Source: Penium margaritaceum (lineage: Eukaryota > Streptophyta > Zygnematophyceae > Desmidiales > Peniaceae). From it: a stretch of DNA of 64,000 bases. The translations under genes were made by a program, and so were the position numbers. The DNA lies in assembly GCA_023375785.1 (NCBI GenBank), contig SZWC01000521.1, forward strand, positions 1 to 64,000, given 5' to 3'. This document shows positions 55,431-64,000 of the stretch, in pieces. Numbering within the stretch: position 1 is the first letter of the stretch; each line of letters starts with the position of its first letter. Under the pieces are notes generated by a model. That model did no database searches. It was not told the DNA's origin and saw nothing but the letters and a program-made list of their open reading frames with translations.

Positions 55431-56852
55431 CAATGATGCATGGCTCACACACGGTCTCCTTGGTTCCATCAAGGCCGCTGATTTGGAGACCCCGCACCAC
55501 TTCCCTCTTAGCCATCTCCTTCCGGGTCGATGGAGAAATGTGGTAGAGTCGGCGGTGCCATAAGTCCAGGTCTCCTCCATCCTTCGTTGCAAGATTGGCG
55601 GCGTTGGACCCCACCCGGCTGCTGAGGATCTTCGCGTGTAGCAGGTACAAGTCCTCCTCCCTCTTGGCACGCACAATCACCTCACCTTTGCCCTCTTTGC
55701 GGATGACGGCCTCCTTCTTTATGAAGAGCACCTCAAGTCCCTTGTCGGTAAGGCGGCTAACGGAGAGCAGGTTTGCCCCAAAGTTAGGCATACGCAGCAC
55801 ATCGTAGATTGTGCTCGTGACAGGTTTTCCATCCACAATTGACTCAATGCGGACGTTACCCTCACGGGCGGCCACCTCTGTTTTTCCATTGGCCACCGTC
55901 ATGCGTCTCTCCGAGGCGCCGTAGGTGACAAATGCCGCCCTGTTGCATAACGTGTGGCGGCCTGATCCGGAGTCGATGACGGCAACTCCCGGATCTTTCA
56001 AGTTGGTGGAGTTGTACGCCATAAGGGCGTGCTCATCTTTCTTCCCGCCCCGCTGCGACCGATCTGTTTTCTTCTTGGGACAGTTGCGCACGTAGTGACC
56101 CTCCTTGCCGCACTTGAAGCACTCCTCCTTCTTGTCACCCTTCTTAGTGCCCTGTTTGGCACCCTTCCACTTGTCGCCTCGGCGTAGACTTTGAGGATGA
56201 ACTGTGTAAGCTGAAGTTGATGCCGCTGCACTCTCTCCACCGCCATGTCGCATCCTCTCATTGTGCACGTACTCATCAACCTTCGGGTACTTCAGCTCGT
56301 CGGAAGGCCAGCCACCAAGGACTGTGATCATGGGACTCCAACTGTCTGGCAAGGCCAGAAGAGGATCATAGCTTGCAACTGAGAGTCGACCTCCCAACCC
56401 GTGGCCACGCACTCCGCTGCGAGGGACTCAATCTACTGCATGATCTCCATGATGTTGTCGCCTTCGTTGGCTCGGAGGGTGACGAGCCGTTTGAAGATGA
56501 AGAGCTGATTGGCAAGGTTCCTTGACTGGTAGATGGAGCAGAGTTTTGACCATGCGTCTGCGGCCAGGGTGCATCCTTGGATGTGCCCAAGTTGTGGTGG
56601 GCATAACGCGGACACAAGGAGCGCCAATGCATTTTTGTTGCGCTTCTGGTATGCCTCCTTCACCTCAGCCATTGCAGTCTCTGGCGGAGCAGTCTCATCA
56701 CCTTTTACGAGCTCAAGCAGTCCCTTGTCGTCGAGGAAGACCTCAAACTGCCACCTCCACAAGGCAAAGTCTGTCCCATCAAACTTAAGGACATCGCAAC
56801 TGCTCTCTTGCTCGCTAGTTGCCATGTCTTGCTGTTGGGAGCGTGAAATCAA
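55270..56852 (-). pseudogene. D2 gag, zinc knuckle, protease and pre-integrase, fossil
   Basis: The N-terminal gag (56433-56852) has FDGTDFALWRWQFEVFLDDK and LFIFKRLVTLRANEGDN. The 380-residue frame 55270-56412 continues with LPDSWSPMITVLGGWPSDEL, the knuckle CFKCGKEGHYVRNC and the protease VIDSGSGRHTLC. It goes on through LLSVSRLTDKGLEVLF and the pre-integrase DLWHRRLYHISPSTRKEM into integrase. It is nearly the same as B. Confidence 0.92.
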
Positions 56853-56893
56853 GCTGGCTAAGAACCCCTTAGAGGCGCGTGCCCATAACCCTT

Positions 56894-57592
56894 TGTTGGC
56901 CTAAGGGTGAGTGTGCACCCTGGAGGGTCCATAGCAGTGGCTGTTTCACACCACCAACTGTTTTTGGAGAGACTGAAACTGTGGAGGCAACTGGTTCCAA
57001 GGATGGCAAAATCTGGTCAGAAAGTGAGGCAATAGTTTTAGCCTCAATTGACTGGGAATGAACACTTTATCAAGGCTCACAAGCAGTGGCATTTTATAGC
57101 CACTGATCTAAGCTTTCTAGAACACCAAAGCATGCCAGATTTGGAGCTTCCTAGCAGATTCTATGGCTTCTAGAGTGCTCCTTGGTAGGCTGTCCTTTTC
57201 CCACCTAGGAAGGCATCCCTTCCCTCCTCTAGAAGCTTCTGCCCCTTCCTAGATTCCTCAGCTTGCTTCTAGTAGGAGTGAAGGTGTCCAGAAGACCAAG
57301 ACACCTCTAGATGCCTTGTAGGACAAGTCACCCCTTCTAGAAGGTGTGCCACCTTCCTGGACCCTCACCTGGCCTTCTAGAATCTTAAAGAGGAACTCTA
57401 GAGGTTGAGCTAGCTCCCTGGCACCTGTTTTCCACCTCCCTTGAGGCAGGACAGAAATTCATCTTGTGGGACTTGAACCCGGGCCCCTGCCTGTATAGGT
57501 GAACACCATTAACCACTAAGCCACTAAGGCTTGTCTTTTTGGTGTTCCTTTTTGGAGTCACTCCTGCCATGGTGAGGAGCATCATTCCAACA
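56894..57592 (-). repeat. 5' LTR of D2
   Basis: 699 bp, more than 99% identical to the 3' LTR. It carries the tRNA-like unit (box A complement at 57513-57523, box B complement at 57469-57479). Confidence 0.95.
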
Positions 57593-57597
57593 CGTAC

Positions 57598-58406
57598 GCA
57601 TCGCTTGGATGGAGAACCCCAAATAATCCTCTTCCTTGTTTCCACTTTTGTATAGATACATTCAGATATTCCAATAATTTCCATGTAACTTCTTTTACTA
57701 CTCATTATAAGTTTTACAAATGTCCTCATTCCTCATATTTTATTCTGTTTCACACCTCATCCCGAGGAACCATCCACGTTCTCTTTGACAAAACACCATA
57801 GAATTTGCCTCAAGTATTGGCCCATTTTTTCAAGCCAGCAAACAAACCTAACTTCAATCCACTTATCTTTTATGTTCTGCTATGAAGTACATGTTTTACA
57901 TCACTTAAGATGTTATTGATGAGAATACGTGTTCAAAATTCACAAAGCTTTTATTTCCTTTTTTTTATGCTAAGTACCAAATCCGTTCTGTCCCAAGTGT
58001 ACAAGAGGCCCTAAAATCCACGAGTGGACATTATTGTCATTATGTTTTTATCCCACCACACCTAGACCTCATGATTTCTACGCTGGTCGACTGTCGGAGT
58101 TTTTGCCACCTGCTTCGACCTTTGGTGTTCCGCTCCTGAGTTTTCTGACATATTCAACCACTTTCTGAAAAGGAGGACAGAATTTTCACGAATCATGTTG
58201 ATGTTTTCAATCTATTTTTTCAACTTCTCAATGGCACTTGAACTTTATAAATCCAAGCCTCAGTATTCTCAAAACCTCCCAACTTCACAGCAGAGTTTCT
58301 CAAATCAACCACTCATGAAGCGGCGCCACACGCATCACTCAACTTGAGAACCCAAGACTCAAGATATTTCTCATTCTTTTTCTCAATATTGTATGCATAT
58401 ACATAC

Positions 58407-58408
<2 letters not shown>
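57598..58408 (+). other. Remainder of the Ty3 LTR, AT-rich, no gene
   Basis: This is the right part of the M/N LTR after the D2 insertion. I see no coding signal. Phrases such as TTTCTCAAATCA near 58298 also occur in the left part at about 53391, so there is some internal repetition. Confidence 0.6.

Positions 58409-58492
<84 letters not shown>
58409..58492 (+). repeat. (GT)n microsatellite ending at an assembly gap
   Basis: About 40 GT units follow a short AT/AC stretch. An N at 58493 directly ends the array, so its true length is unknown. Confidence 0.95.
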
Positions 58493-58493
58493 N
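58493..58493. other. Single-N assembly gap at the end of the GT array
   Basis: Unlike the other three N positions, there is no duplicated flank. The gap reflects failure to span the microsatellite. Confidence 0.9.
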
Positions 58494-59039
58494 TTTTCCA
58501 AATTCCTTGAATCATCTTCTTCTCCACACATCGTCCCTCTGAATCATCTACATTCCACTTGATGTAACAGTTGGTACCAGAGCACATCAGTACTGGAGGG
58601 ACAGCCGATGTATTAACTCCAAGGCTACCTTACACGAATGCACAACACATCTACACAGTAGAAACGTTTGTGGACCTTGCAGAAAAATGATGAATGGAGC
58701 AAGCACACGTAATGACAAGCAAAAGTAACTGGAGAAGACTCTAGCAATACAGGAACAACAGCATGCGATCAACTATGCTCTTGAGAAAAACTAGGCAGAA
58801 AAACCAATGATTGCAATGAACGGCGCAGCACTGACGACTCCGATGACCAATTTGGTGTCGGACCCATCAGGCTCGGCGAACCCTTCAACTCTCTCGTTGC
58901 CCGCTGGGATGACACCTGTCAGGATGGGAGGCACAGGCTGACAGGCTCGCATTAATGAAGACCTGTACCAGAAAGAGTCAGGACTCAAGATCCTCAAAAC
59001 CCATCTGATCTAACAACTCAATAGGCCAATGGAAGACAT

Positions 59040-59650
59040 TTGGAAGCAACTAATGAGAAAAGTATCCAAATCTCAACCCAGTTCCAAGTTCGACCAGCAT
59101 GTTCTCAGTCTTTTGATCTTCCAAACTCCAAAGGAATGACGGTTTGAATGTGGCTGACGAGTTTGGAGGTGAACTTCATCACTGCTGGGATCAACAATGA
59201 TTGGAAGACAGTTGACCTCATGGCCTTGATTTTGCGTGGCACAACTCTAAGCTGGTGGTCTGATCTAAAGACCATCCAACGACAGCAGGAAACCCATAGA
59301 GCTAGATCAATTGCTCACGCAGCCGCTCTTACATTACCGACCGCAGACATTCTACATCTCAAATAGATCAATCTGACATGGCATGACCCATTAACTCTAC
59401 AAGAACACTAGACGGACTTCACAAGAGCCATACTTGCATGATTTGGAAAAGAGAATGAGAATTCTAGTGCACGGTTCAAGCTTTAACTCTTCTTTAAGCA
59501 GTCTAGTGTGGTTGAGTTTACGTGATTTTTCTGCAAAATCATCACCAAGATTGACCTCACCCCCAACAAAGTCTTCTTCTCCTACAAAAACAACCTCAAG
59601 CGCCAAATTCAGTAAGAAAGGAGTTGCAAGAAATGAAAGGAGTTGAAAAA
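59040..59650 (+). pseudogene. N gag (retrotransposon gag type), fossil
   Basis: A frame at 59148-59366 has WLTSLEVNFITAGINNDWKT and LILRGTTLSWWSDLK, the Ty3 gag pattern (W...L...F...G.......A...L.G.A..WW). The segment after it is S/K/T-rich (59434-59646). Confidence 0.7.
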
Positions 59651-60019
59651 TCAGCTTAAATTGCAAGAAATAACACATGTCCGTAATTGAACAACCCATG
59701 ACATGGCGGCGGTTACCGGAACCAACAATGGAGGAAGCAATGAAAGAAGTCACAGCAGTGGAAAAATGTTGCATGCATCCAACATCCTTGGATGTGGCCA
59801 AACCATACCCATGACACAGTGTAGAAATGTGGCTTGTCTACGTGAAAACAGGGGAAGACTTTGGCAGCAAACGCAATAAGGCAAACCTCATCTTCATCAC
59901 TTGACAAGTTCACAGCCGTTTTGGATGAGTTTGCACCCTTTGTCGAGGAATTTGAAAGGGGTTTTCTACAATACACTACCCAAAGTTACGTCCACAATGA
60001 GAAGTTGATCACCAGATGA

Positions 60020-60650
60020 ACCAGAAGCCAGGCAGCAGACCAATCGTCAAGGGGACCTATGGGATGAGTGACCAAAATTTGACCGAACCAAAATAGTTGC
60101 TAGATGAGATGCTCGGTCCGTGGTTCATCAGGCCATCCATGTCACCCTATGCCGCACCTGTGCTTTTCATGAAAACAAAAACCGGTGAGATGCGGATGTG
60201 CATGGCTCATCGGGCATTGAACAACATCACCATCGAGAATTGTTGTCCCCTTTTCACAAGCAGACAAACTTTTTGACCTACACCATGGCTATCATTTGCT
60301 CAGTGTATCTCATAAGGACAGGGAGAAGACAGAATTCTCAACCGATTGCAGGCACTTTGAGTTCACGGTTGTGCAGTTCCATCTCACATACACATCTCTA
60401 ACATTTATGACGGCCATGAACAACATTTTTGGCCAAACTTTGACGACTCTTTTGTCGTGTACCTCAATAACATCCTGGTGTACAGCCGCACCCCAGAAGA
60501 GCATAATGGACATCTGCAAAAGTTCCTGAAGTTTTACAAAGTGACAAACTATACAAAAAAATTCTCAAAGTATGACTTAGGCCATCGTTTTATCAATTTT
60601 CTAAGACACATCATTGGTGGCAGATGAATCACAATGGACCCAAGGTATTC
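60020..60650 (+). pseudogene. N reverse transcriptase (Ty3/Gypsy), fossil
   Basis: Motifs include FIRPSMSPYAAPVLFMKTKTG, RMCMAHRALNNITIENCCP, DLHHGYHLLSV, the FEFTVVQFHLT segment, and VYLNNILVYSRTPEEHNGHL. These align in order with the Ty3 RT signature. Worn, in several frames. Confidence 0.85.
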
Positions 60651-60879
60651 GCTGATTGGCTGAAGTTTGGGATTTCCAGGTGTCTTTAGGCCTTTGAAAC
60701 TGGTACCATCAATTTAGATAGACTATGTGCAAGTGTGAGCTGGATTCACTCATAAACCACCAAGTGAAATTGGGGCAGTGGCAAACAAAAAAGTTCAAAT
60801 ATTTGTGAAACCCTCTAAACTCAATGATAGCCTTACAATTGACAAATCCACCGGTGGACTATATCATGGCCAGCAACGA

Positions 60880-61030
60880 GTCCAATTGAGAAATTGGGGC
60901 CGTTCTCCTCCAAGACAATGGCGATGGAAAGCAACCAGTTGCGCATATGTTGTAGAAACTGCATGGGTCAGAAGTGAACCGCGCGATACACAAAAGAGAA
61001 TTTGGCGGTCGTGTAGTTGTTCAAGACGTG
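60880..61030 (+). pseudogene. N RNase H remnant, fossil
   Basis: One frame gives AVLLQDNGDGKQPVAHML and KLHGSEVNRAIHKREF, matching the Ty3 RNase H segment (usually GAVLLQD...QPVAY.S..L...E.NY..HE.E). Its place between RT and integrase is the Ty3 order, opposite to Copia. Confidence 0.75.
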
Positions 61031-61399
61031 GAGGTGCTATCCGGAATGCCGATGATGCATCATCTGCACTGACCACCACACCTCAAATGTCTCAAGGTTC
61101 AGCCAAATTTGAGCCTTTGACAATCTCAACAGATGGAGATCCTCGAGACCAAATTTGACAGCAACATGGAGTACCGACCTGGAGAAAAAAAATCCAGCAA
61201 ATACTCTAAGTCGGCGACGAGACTTGCCAGATCACAACATTCCTTGTTGAACGAGACCCGTACCTCACGAGGTTATTTGTGAACAGGTACGAGGATTTTG
61301 GTGGGTATGAAAAAACCAAGTTATTGTTCAATGACCCATAGGGGCACCGGCGATTTACAAGCCAAGTCGTTGTACCTCCAATCAAAGAAATGAGACCCA

Positions 61400-61975
61400 T
61401 ACTTTGGAGGAGTGCCACGACATCGGTCCAGGTGGACACTTTGGGGGGCAAAAGATACTCAACAAGCTAGCAAAGCAATACTTGTGGGACAACATGCAGA
61501 CGAAAGTGGCATCACTATGAAAATTGTACAAAACTTATCAGCTACAGAAATCCCATTGCACGAGGTCACGGAGACTGTTCCAACGACTCCCTCTTTAAAT
61601 GTAGCAGTAGGTCAACATCAACATGGACTTTGTGACAGGACTGATTTTTACTCCAGACGCATATGATGCCGTCCTCGAGGTGGTCAGCAGATGTTTGAAA
61701 TCTCATACCTCATCTTGATGACGACCACTGTCATCGAAGAAGGGGTGCAAAAACTTCCAAATCAGCTAATGCGACTACACAAATTACTACGCAACATCAT
61801 CAGCAACTGAGTTAGCCGATTCACTCGCAGTTTTTGACACAAATTGATGAGGCGTTACGGAAGTTGGTTCCATGTATCGATGAAGTTCCACACTCAAACT
61901 AAAGGGCAAACTGAGCGGATCAATTAGAAATTTGAACAGCTTCATTGCAATTTATGCAAAACCTATGGAAATGAT
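61400..61975 (+). pseudogene. N integrase (Ty3/Gypsy), fossil
   Basis: CHDIGPGGHFGGQKILNKLA and YLWDNMQTKV form the zinc-binding N-terminal part. NMDFVTGLIFTPDAYDAVLE begins the core, and the family-typical HTQTKGQTERIN lies near 61890-61925. The frame is then cut by the K LTR. Confidence 0.8.
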
Positions 61976-61988
61976 TTGGTGCCAAAAC

Positions 61989-62975
61989 TGTTGAAGATTT
62001 GCCCCTATACATGCCCAAGTGCGACACCGGGAGGCGCCAGCGAGCTGCCAGAGAGAGGAAAATCCTTGCAGTTTGATCTAGCGGCTCAAATATTGCTCGG
62101 ATCCTGAAATCAAGGATTGCTCTTGAAAACTGATATTTCTCTGAATTCGGTGGAAGTTGTTTCACCGGAATCAGACAAGTAACAAGAGAGATCTGAGCTT
62201 CCAAAGTTGGGGTGTGCGCAGCCGCTGTGGGAGCCGGCCGCGACTCGACTTCCGGTGAATACTGGACCGGACCGAGCAATAAATGTCCATCTGGAGATTT
62301 TGCTCCGGAAAGGCTGCCGAGGCATCCAGTGAATGATCTGCTAGATTTCAGCAGTGCAGTTTGTTACTGAGGGACAGCCAAAACTCTGGCTCAATGTCCG
62401 AAACTGAGAAGTACATTTTGTTTCTTGGGAACTTAGTCAAAATTCTGATTGCAGGTCCACGAACAAGTTATGACCCACATCAATCCCCATCACCAAACTC
62501 GATGGTTAACTCATCAAAACAGACCCCAAAGACACGAGGGACACCGCCACCACGTGTAGGGACATCTGCTCCTCCGGAATGGCCTTTCGATGGGCCCTTG
62601 ATGTGTGAGGGCGCCTCAGACGACATGACAAACGCCGCCGACTGAGCAGGTGGATTGGAGTGCCATGTTTTGGCTAATGTAGCGGGAGCTACGGTGATCC
62701 AAATCACGCATGGTTTGGTGCATTGGAGAGCTCATAACTAGCTTTCCAGATTTAGATCATGTCCATGTCCAACAACTAATGCAAATTTGTGTTATTCCTT
62801 TTGCAGAAGTGACCGTCTCACAACTCCCTTCCACTCAGAAAAACATAGCGTGAGGCAACCAGAAAGCTCATGCTTAGTCTCAAAATCTTGCACCAAAACA
62901 GAAGGTCGTGAACACCAAGTGCAGACCCGTTGGGGCACGTTGGAACTGCCTCCACCTGGGGGCCGGTTTCTGACA
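61989..62975 (+). repeat. 5' LTR of K
   Basis: 987 bp, of the same family as 31821-32773, 37384-38359 and 39746-40721, but more diverged from G than the two G LTRs are from each other. Confidence 0.88.
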
Positions 62976-63099
62976 AAGGGTTATATCCCACGGCCCTGAC
63001 CGGTCTACAAATTGCTCACGGCTTTTGCGGAGGATGGGATTGTCGTCAGGGATGACATCGTCGTCAAACTCTGAGGCCAAGGAGTGGAAGACTGCGTAA

Positions 63100-64000
63100 A
63101 TGGTGCAAAAGAATAGGCAGCCCATGCAAAGTTATGCGGGTGGCCCAGGCTACGGGCTATGGAGGTTGCACTTCGAGTTGCACCTTGCGCATAAGGGGCT
63201 CCTAGAGGTCATGAAGGGAACAAAATTCTGCGACGAAGTCACGACGACGGAAGCGCAGAAAGAGGCCTTCGCAAAGAAGAACACGGAAGTTCTCATGCTG
63301 CTGATGTCTGGGTTGGGTGAGTTGTAGTAGGGCTACTTCAAGGGCTGGAAGCTGGCAGCCGAGGCTTGGCAAAAACTCTGCGCCATCCATCAATCCAAGT
63401 CGCGAGGTGGCCAACATGACGACGACAAGAAGTGCGAGCTGGTATGCGGCCTCGTCATCAACAGTGCGGAAGAGGTGAAACATGCAGAAAAGCACAAAAA
63501 ATGTGAGCCTTGCATTTTTGGCAAGGCGCGGTGCAAACCGTTCAACGAGAACGTGAATCCCGCCTTGGACCTGCTGGAGGCCGTGCACAGCGACGTGTAC
63601 AAACCATTCAAGATTGCGCCAAAGAGCGGAGCGCATTCCTTCGTCACCTTTCTCGATGACTACAACAAAAAACTATATGTGTACTTCATGAATTGGAAAG
63701 GCGAGGTCCCAGACCGGCCGAAGGAGTATGTCGTCGCGGTGGAGAGGTAGACTGACCGGAAGGACAGAGCGCTACGTAGCGACGACGGTAGGGAGTGCGT
63801 GGGCTCAAGCGGGTGCATGATGTAGCAAGGCATAAATTGGGAACAAACTAAGCCGTACTTACCTAAATCAAATGGCATAGCGGAGCGGGCGAACCAGACA
63901 CTACTAAATATGGTACGTACCATGTTGGTGGATGCCGAATTTCCACGAAGCTTCTGGACGAAGCCTGTGCATACGGTAAGTTACACCATCAACCTCACTC
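63100..64000 (+). pseudogene. K gag and integrase remnants, fossil
   Basis: MVQKNRQPMQSYAGGPGYG and LWRLHFELHLAHKGLLEVMK match the start of G gag. Further on come CEPCIFGKARCKPFNENVN and AVHSDVYKPFKIAPKSGAHS, then YVYFMNWKGEVPDRPKEY. These are pre-integrase and integrase core like those of G, reached without a protease region being recognised in between. Confidence 0.82.

Larger units (their letters stand above)
53448..57592 (-). mobile_element. D2: young B-family Copia element, gag-protease-integrase without RT/RNase H
   Basis: Both LTRs are 699 bp (3' LTR 53448-54146; 5' LTR 56894-57592) and differ at only about six positions, so it is the youngest insertion in the window. A perfect target duplication, CGTAC, lies at 53443-53447 and 57593-57597. 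The minus-strand primer site (56877-56893) is AAGGGTTATGGGC, of the half-tRNA-Met type. The purine tract GCAAGGGGGAGAT adjoins the 3' LTR. Parts are gag, knuckle, protease, pre-integrase, integrase and linker. RT and RNase H are absent, exactly as in B. About three breaks. Confidence 0.95.
52067..58569 (+). mobile_element. M: 3' part of a Ty3/Gypsy element, with its LTR shared with N
   Basis: The plus strand carries worn Ty3 integrase remains: MLMVVDHKYCIED at 52075, NNKRFTSRFLQEL at about 52210-52250, and the PKQTLEQVLQ segment near 52340. Low-recognition sequence follows to a purine tract, AAAAGGGGGGAAA (53081-53093). The LTR starts at 53095 with TGTTACATC and ends at 58569 with GATGTAACA, a perfect 9-bp terminal inverted repeat. 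D2 (53448-57592) lies inside it. Everything upstream of integrase is missing. Heavily broken. Confidence 0.75.
53095..58569 (+). repeat. Single Ty3/Gypsy LTR shared by M and N, interrupted by D2
   Basis: A purine tract lies on its left and the tRNA-Met-type primer site TGGTACCAGAGC (58572-58583) on its right. So this one LTR serves as M's 3' LTR and N's 5' LTR. Minus D2 and one copy of its target duplication, it is about 1325 bp. It includes a 16-bp hairpin (53218-53253) and a GT microsatellite. Confidence 0.8.
58570..61988 (+). mobile_element. N: Ty3/Gypsy element body following the shared LTR, cut by K
   Basis: TGGTACCAGAGC (58572-58583) is the tRNA-Met primer site two bases after the LTR end GATGTAACA. 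Plus-strand domains come in the Ty3 order gag, RT, RNase H, integrase. Integrase stops at 61988, where the K LTR begins. No 3' LTR is in the window. Heavily broken, more than ten breaks; old. Confidence 0.85.
61989..64000 (+). mobile_element. K: G-family Copia element, 5' part only (runs off the window)
   Basis: The LTR 61989-62975 (987 bp) starts TGTTGAAGATTTGCCCC and ends TTCTGACA, matching G and H. The primer site AAGGGTTATATCCCACGG follows. Gag and integrase remains on the plus strand reach the window edge. It inserted into the N integrase. The right end is not visible, so target duplication and completeness cannot be judged. Several breaks in the visible part. Confidence 0.88.

Noticed and set aside
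58313-58587. Open frames across the GT array (poly-HT or poly-VC peptides)
   Set aside because: Simple translation of a dinucleotide repeat running into an assembly gap.
1-64000. CRISPR arrays, bacterial operons, phage or toxin-antitoxin systems
   Set aside because: No regularly spaced short repeats with unique spacers, no bacterial gene layout; all repeats are LTRs, microsatellites or hairpins.

Overview
This window looks like a repeat-dense, non-coding stretch of a large nuclear genome from the green-plant lineage (a land plant or a streptophyte alga). The evidence is indirect: nearly everything recognisable is an LTR retrotransposon, mostly Ty1/Copia with two Ty3/Gypsy bodies. The primer-binding sites match the plant-type initiator tRNA-Met, either at its 3' end (TGGTATCAGAGC) or at its anticodon arm. 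I found no host protein gene, rRNA, functional tRNA gene or CRISPR array that I can defend. The species cannot be fixed from the sequence alone.

Layout. 1-154 is an AT/AC microsatellite. 268-672 is a complete miniature LTR element (TRIM). 673-2028 is unassigned. 2029-24290 is one old minus-strand Copia element (O1) split by two later insertions: element A (3226-13622, plus strand), which itself carries element B (6901-11300), and element C (14406-19901, minus strand). 24296-25306 is unassigned. About 25307-47550 is a worn gag-bearing element (O2) split by element F (26007-38590, minus strand, carrying element G at 31821-38359) and by element E (39524-46293, plus strand, carrying the solo LTR H at 39746-40721). 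47550-49578 is the 5' end of another element (J). 49579-52066 is a truncated copy of the B family (D1). 52067-61988 holds two Ty3/Gypsy bodies (M and N) joined by a single shared LTR (53095-58569), into which D2 (53448-57592) inserted. 61989-64000 is the start of a G-family copy (K) that runs off the window.

The boundaries rest on LTR pairs and 5-bp target-site duplications read directly: ATACA (TRIM), AAGCC (A), TTCGA (B), TCCGA (F), TATCC (G), GTTCT (E), CGTAC (D2), and a one-mismatch TGCAT/TGCAC (H). LTR divergence judged by eye fits the nesting order on the left side: O1 about 14%, A about 6-9%, B about 3-5%. D2 is the youngest, at under 1%.

Most notable points: a B/D2 Copia subfamily that carries gag, protease and integrase but no reverse transcriptase or RNase H; half-tRNA-type primer sites in seven Copia copies next to conventional ones in others; tRNA-like box A/box B pairs inside the LTRs of three Copia families; a Ty3 tandem sharing one LTR; and three single-N gaps flanked by duplicated sequence that are best read as unmerged contig overlaps. 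For two of these, removing the duplicate makes the LTR lengths match exactly. All retroelements are treated as fossils; percentages are eye estimates.
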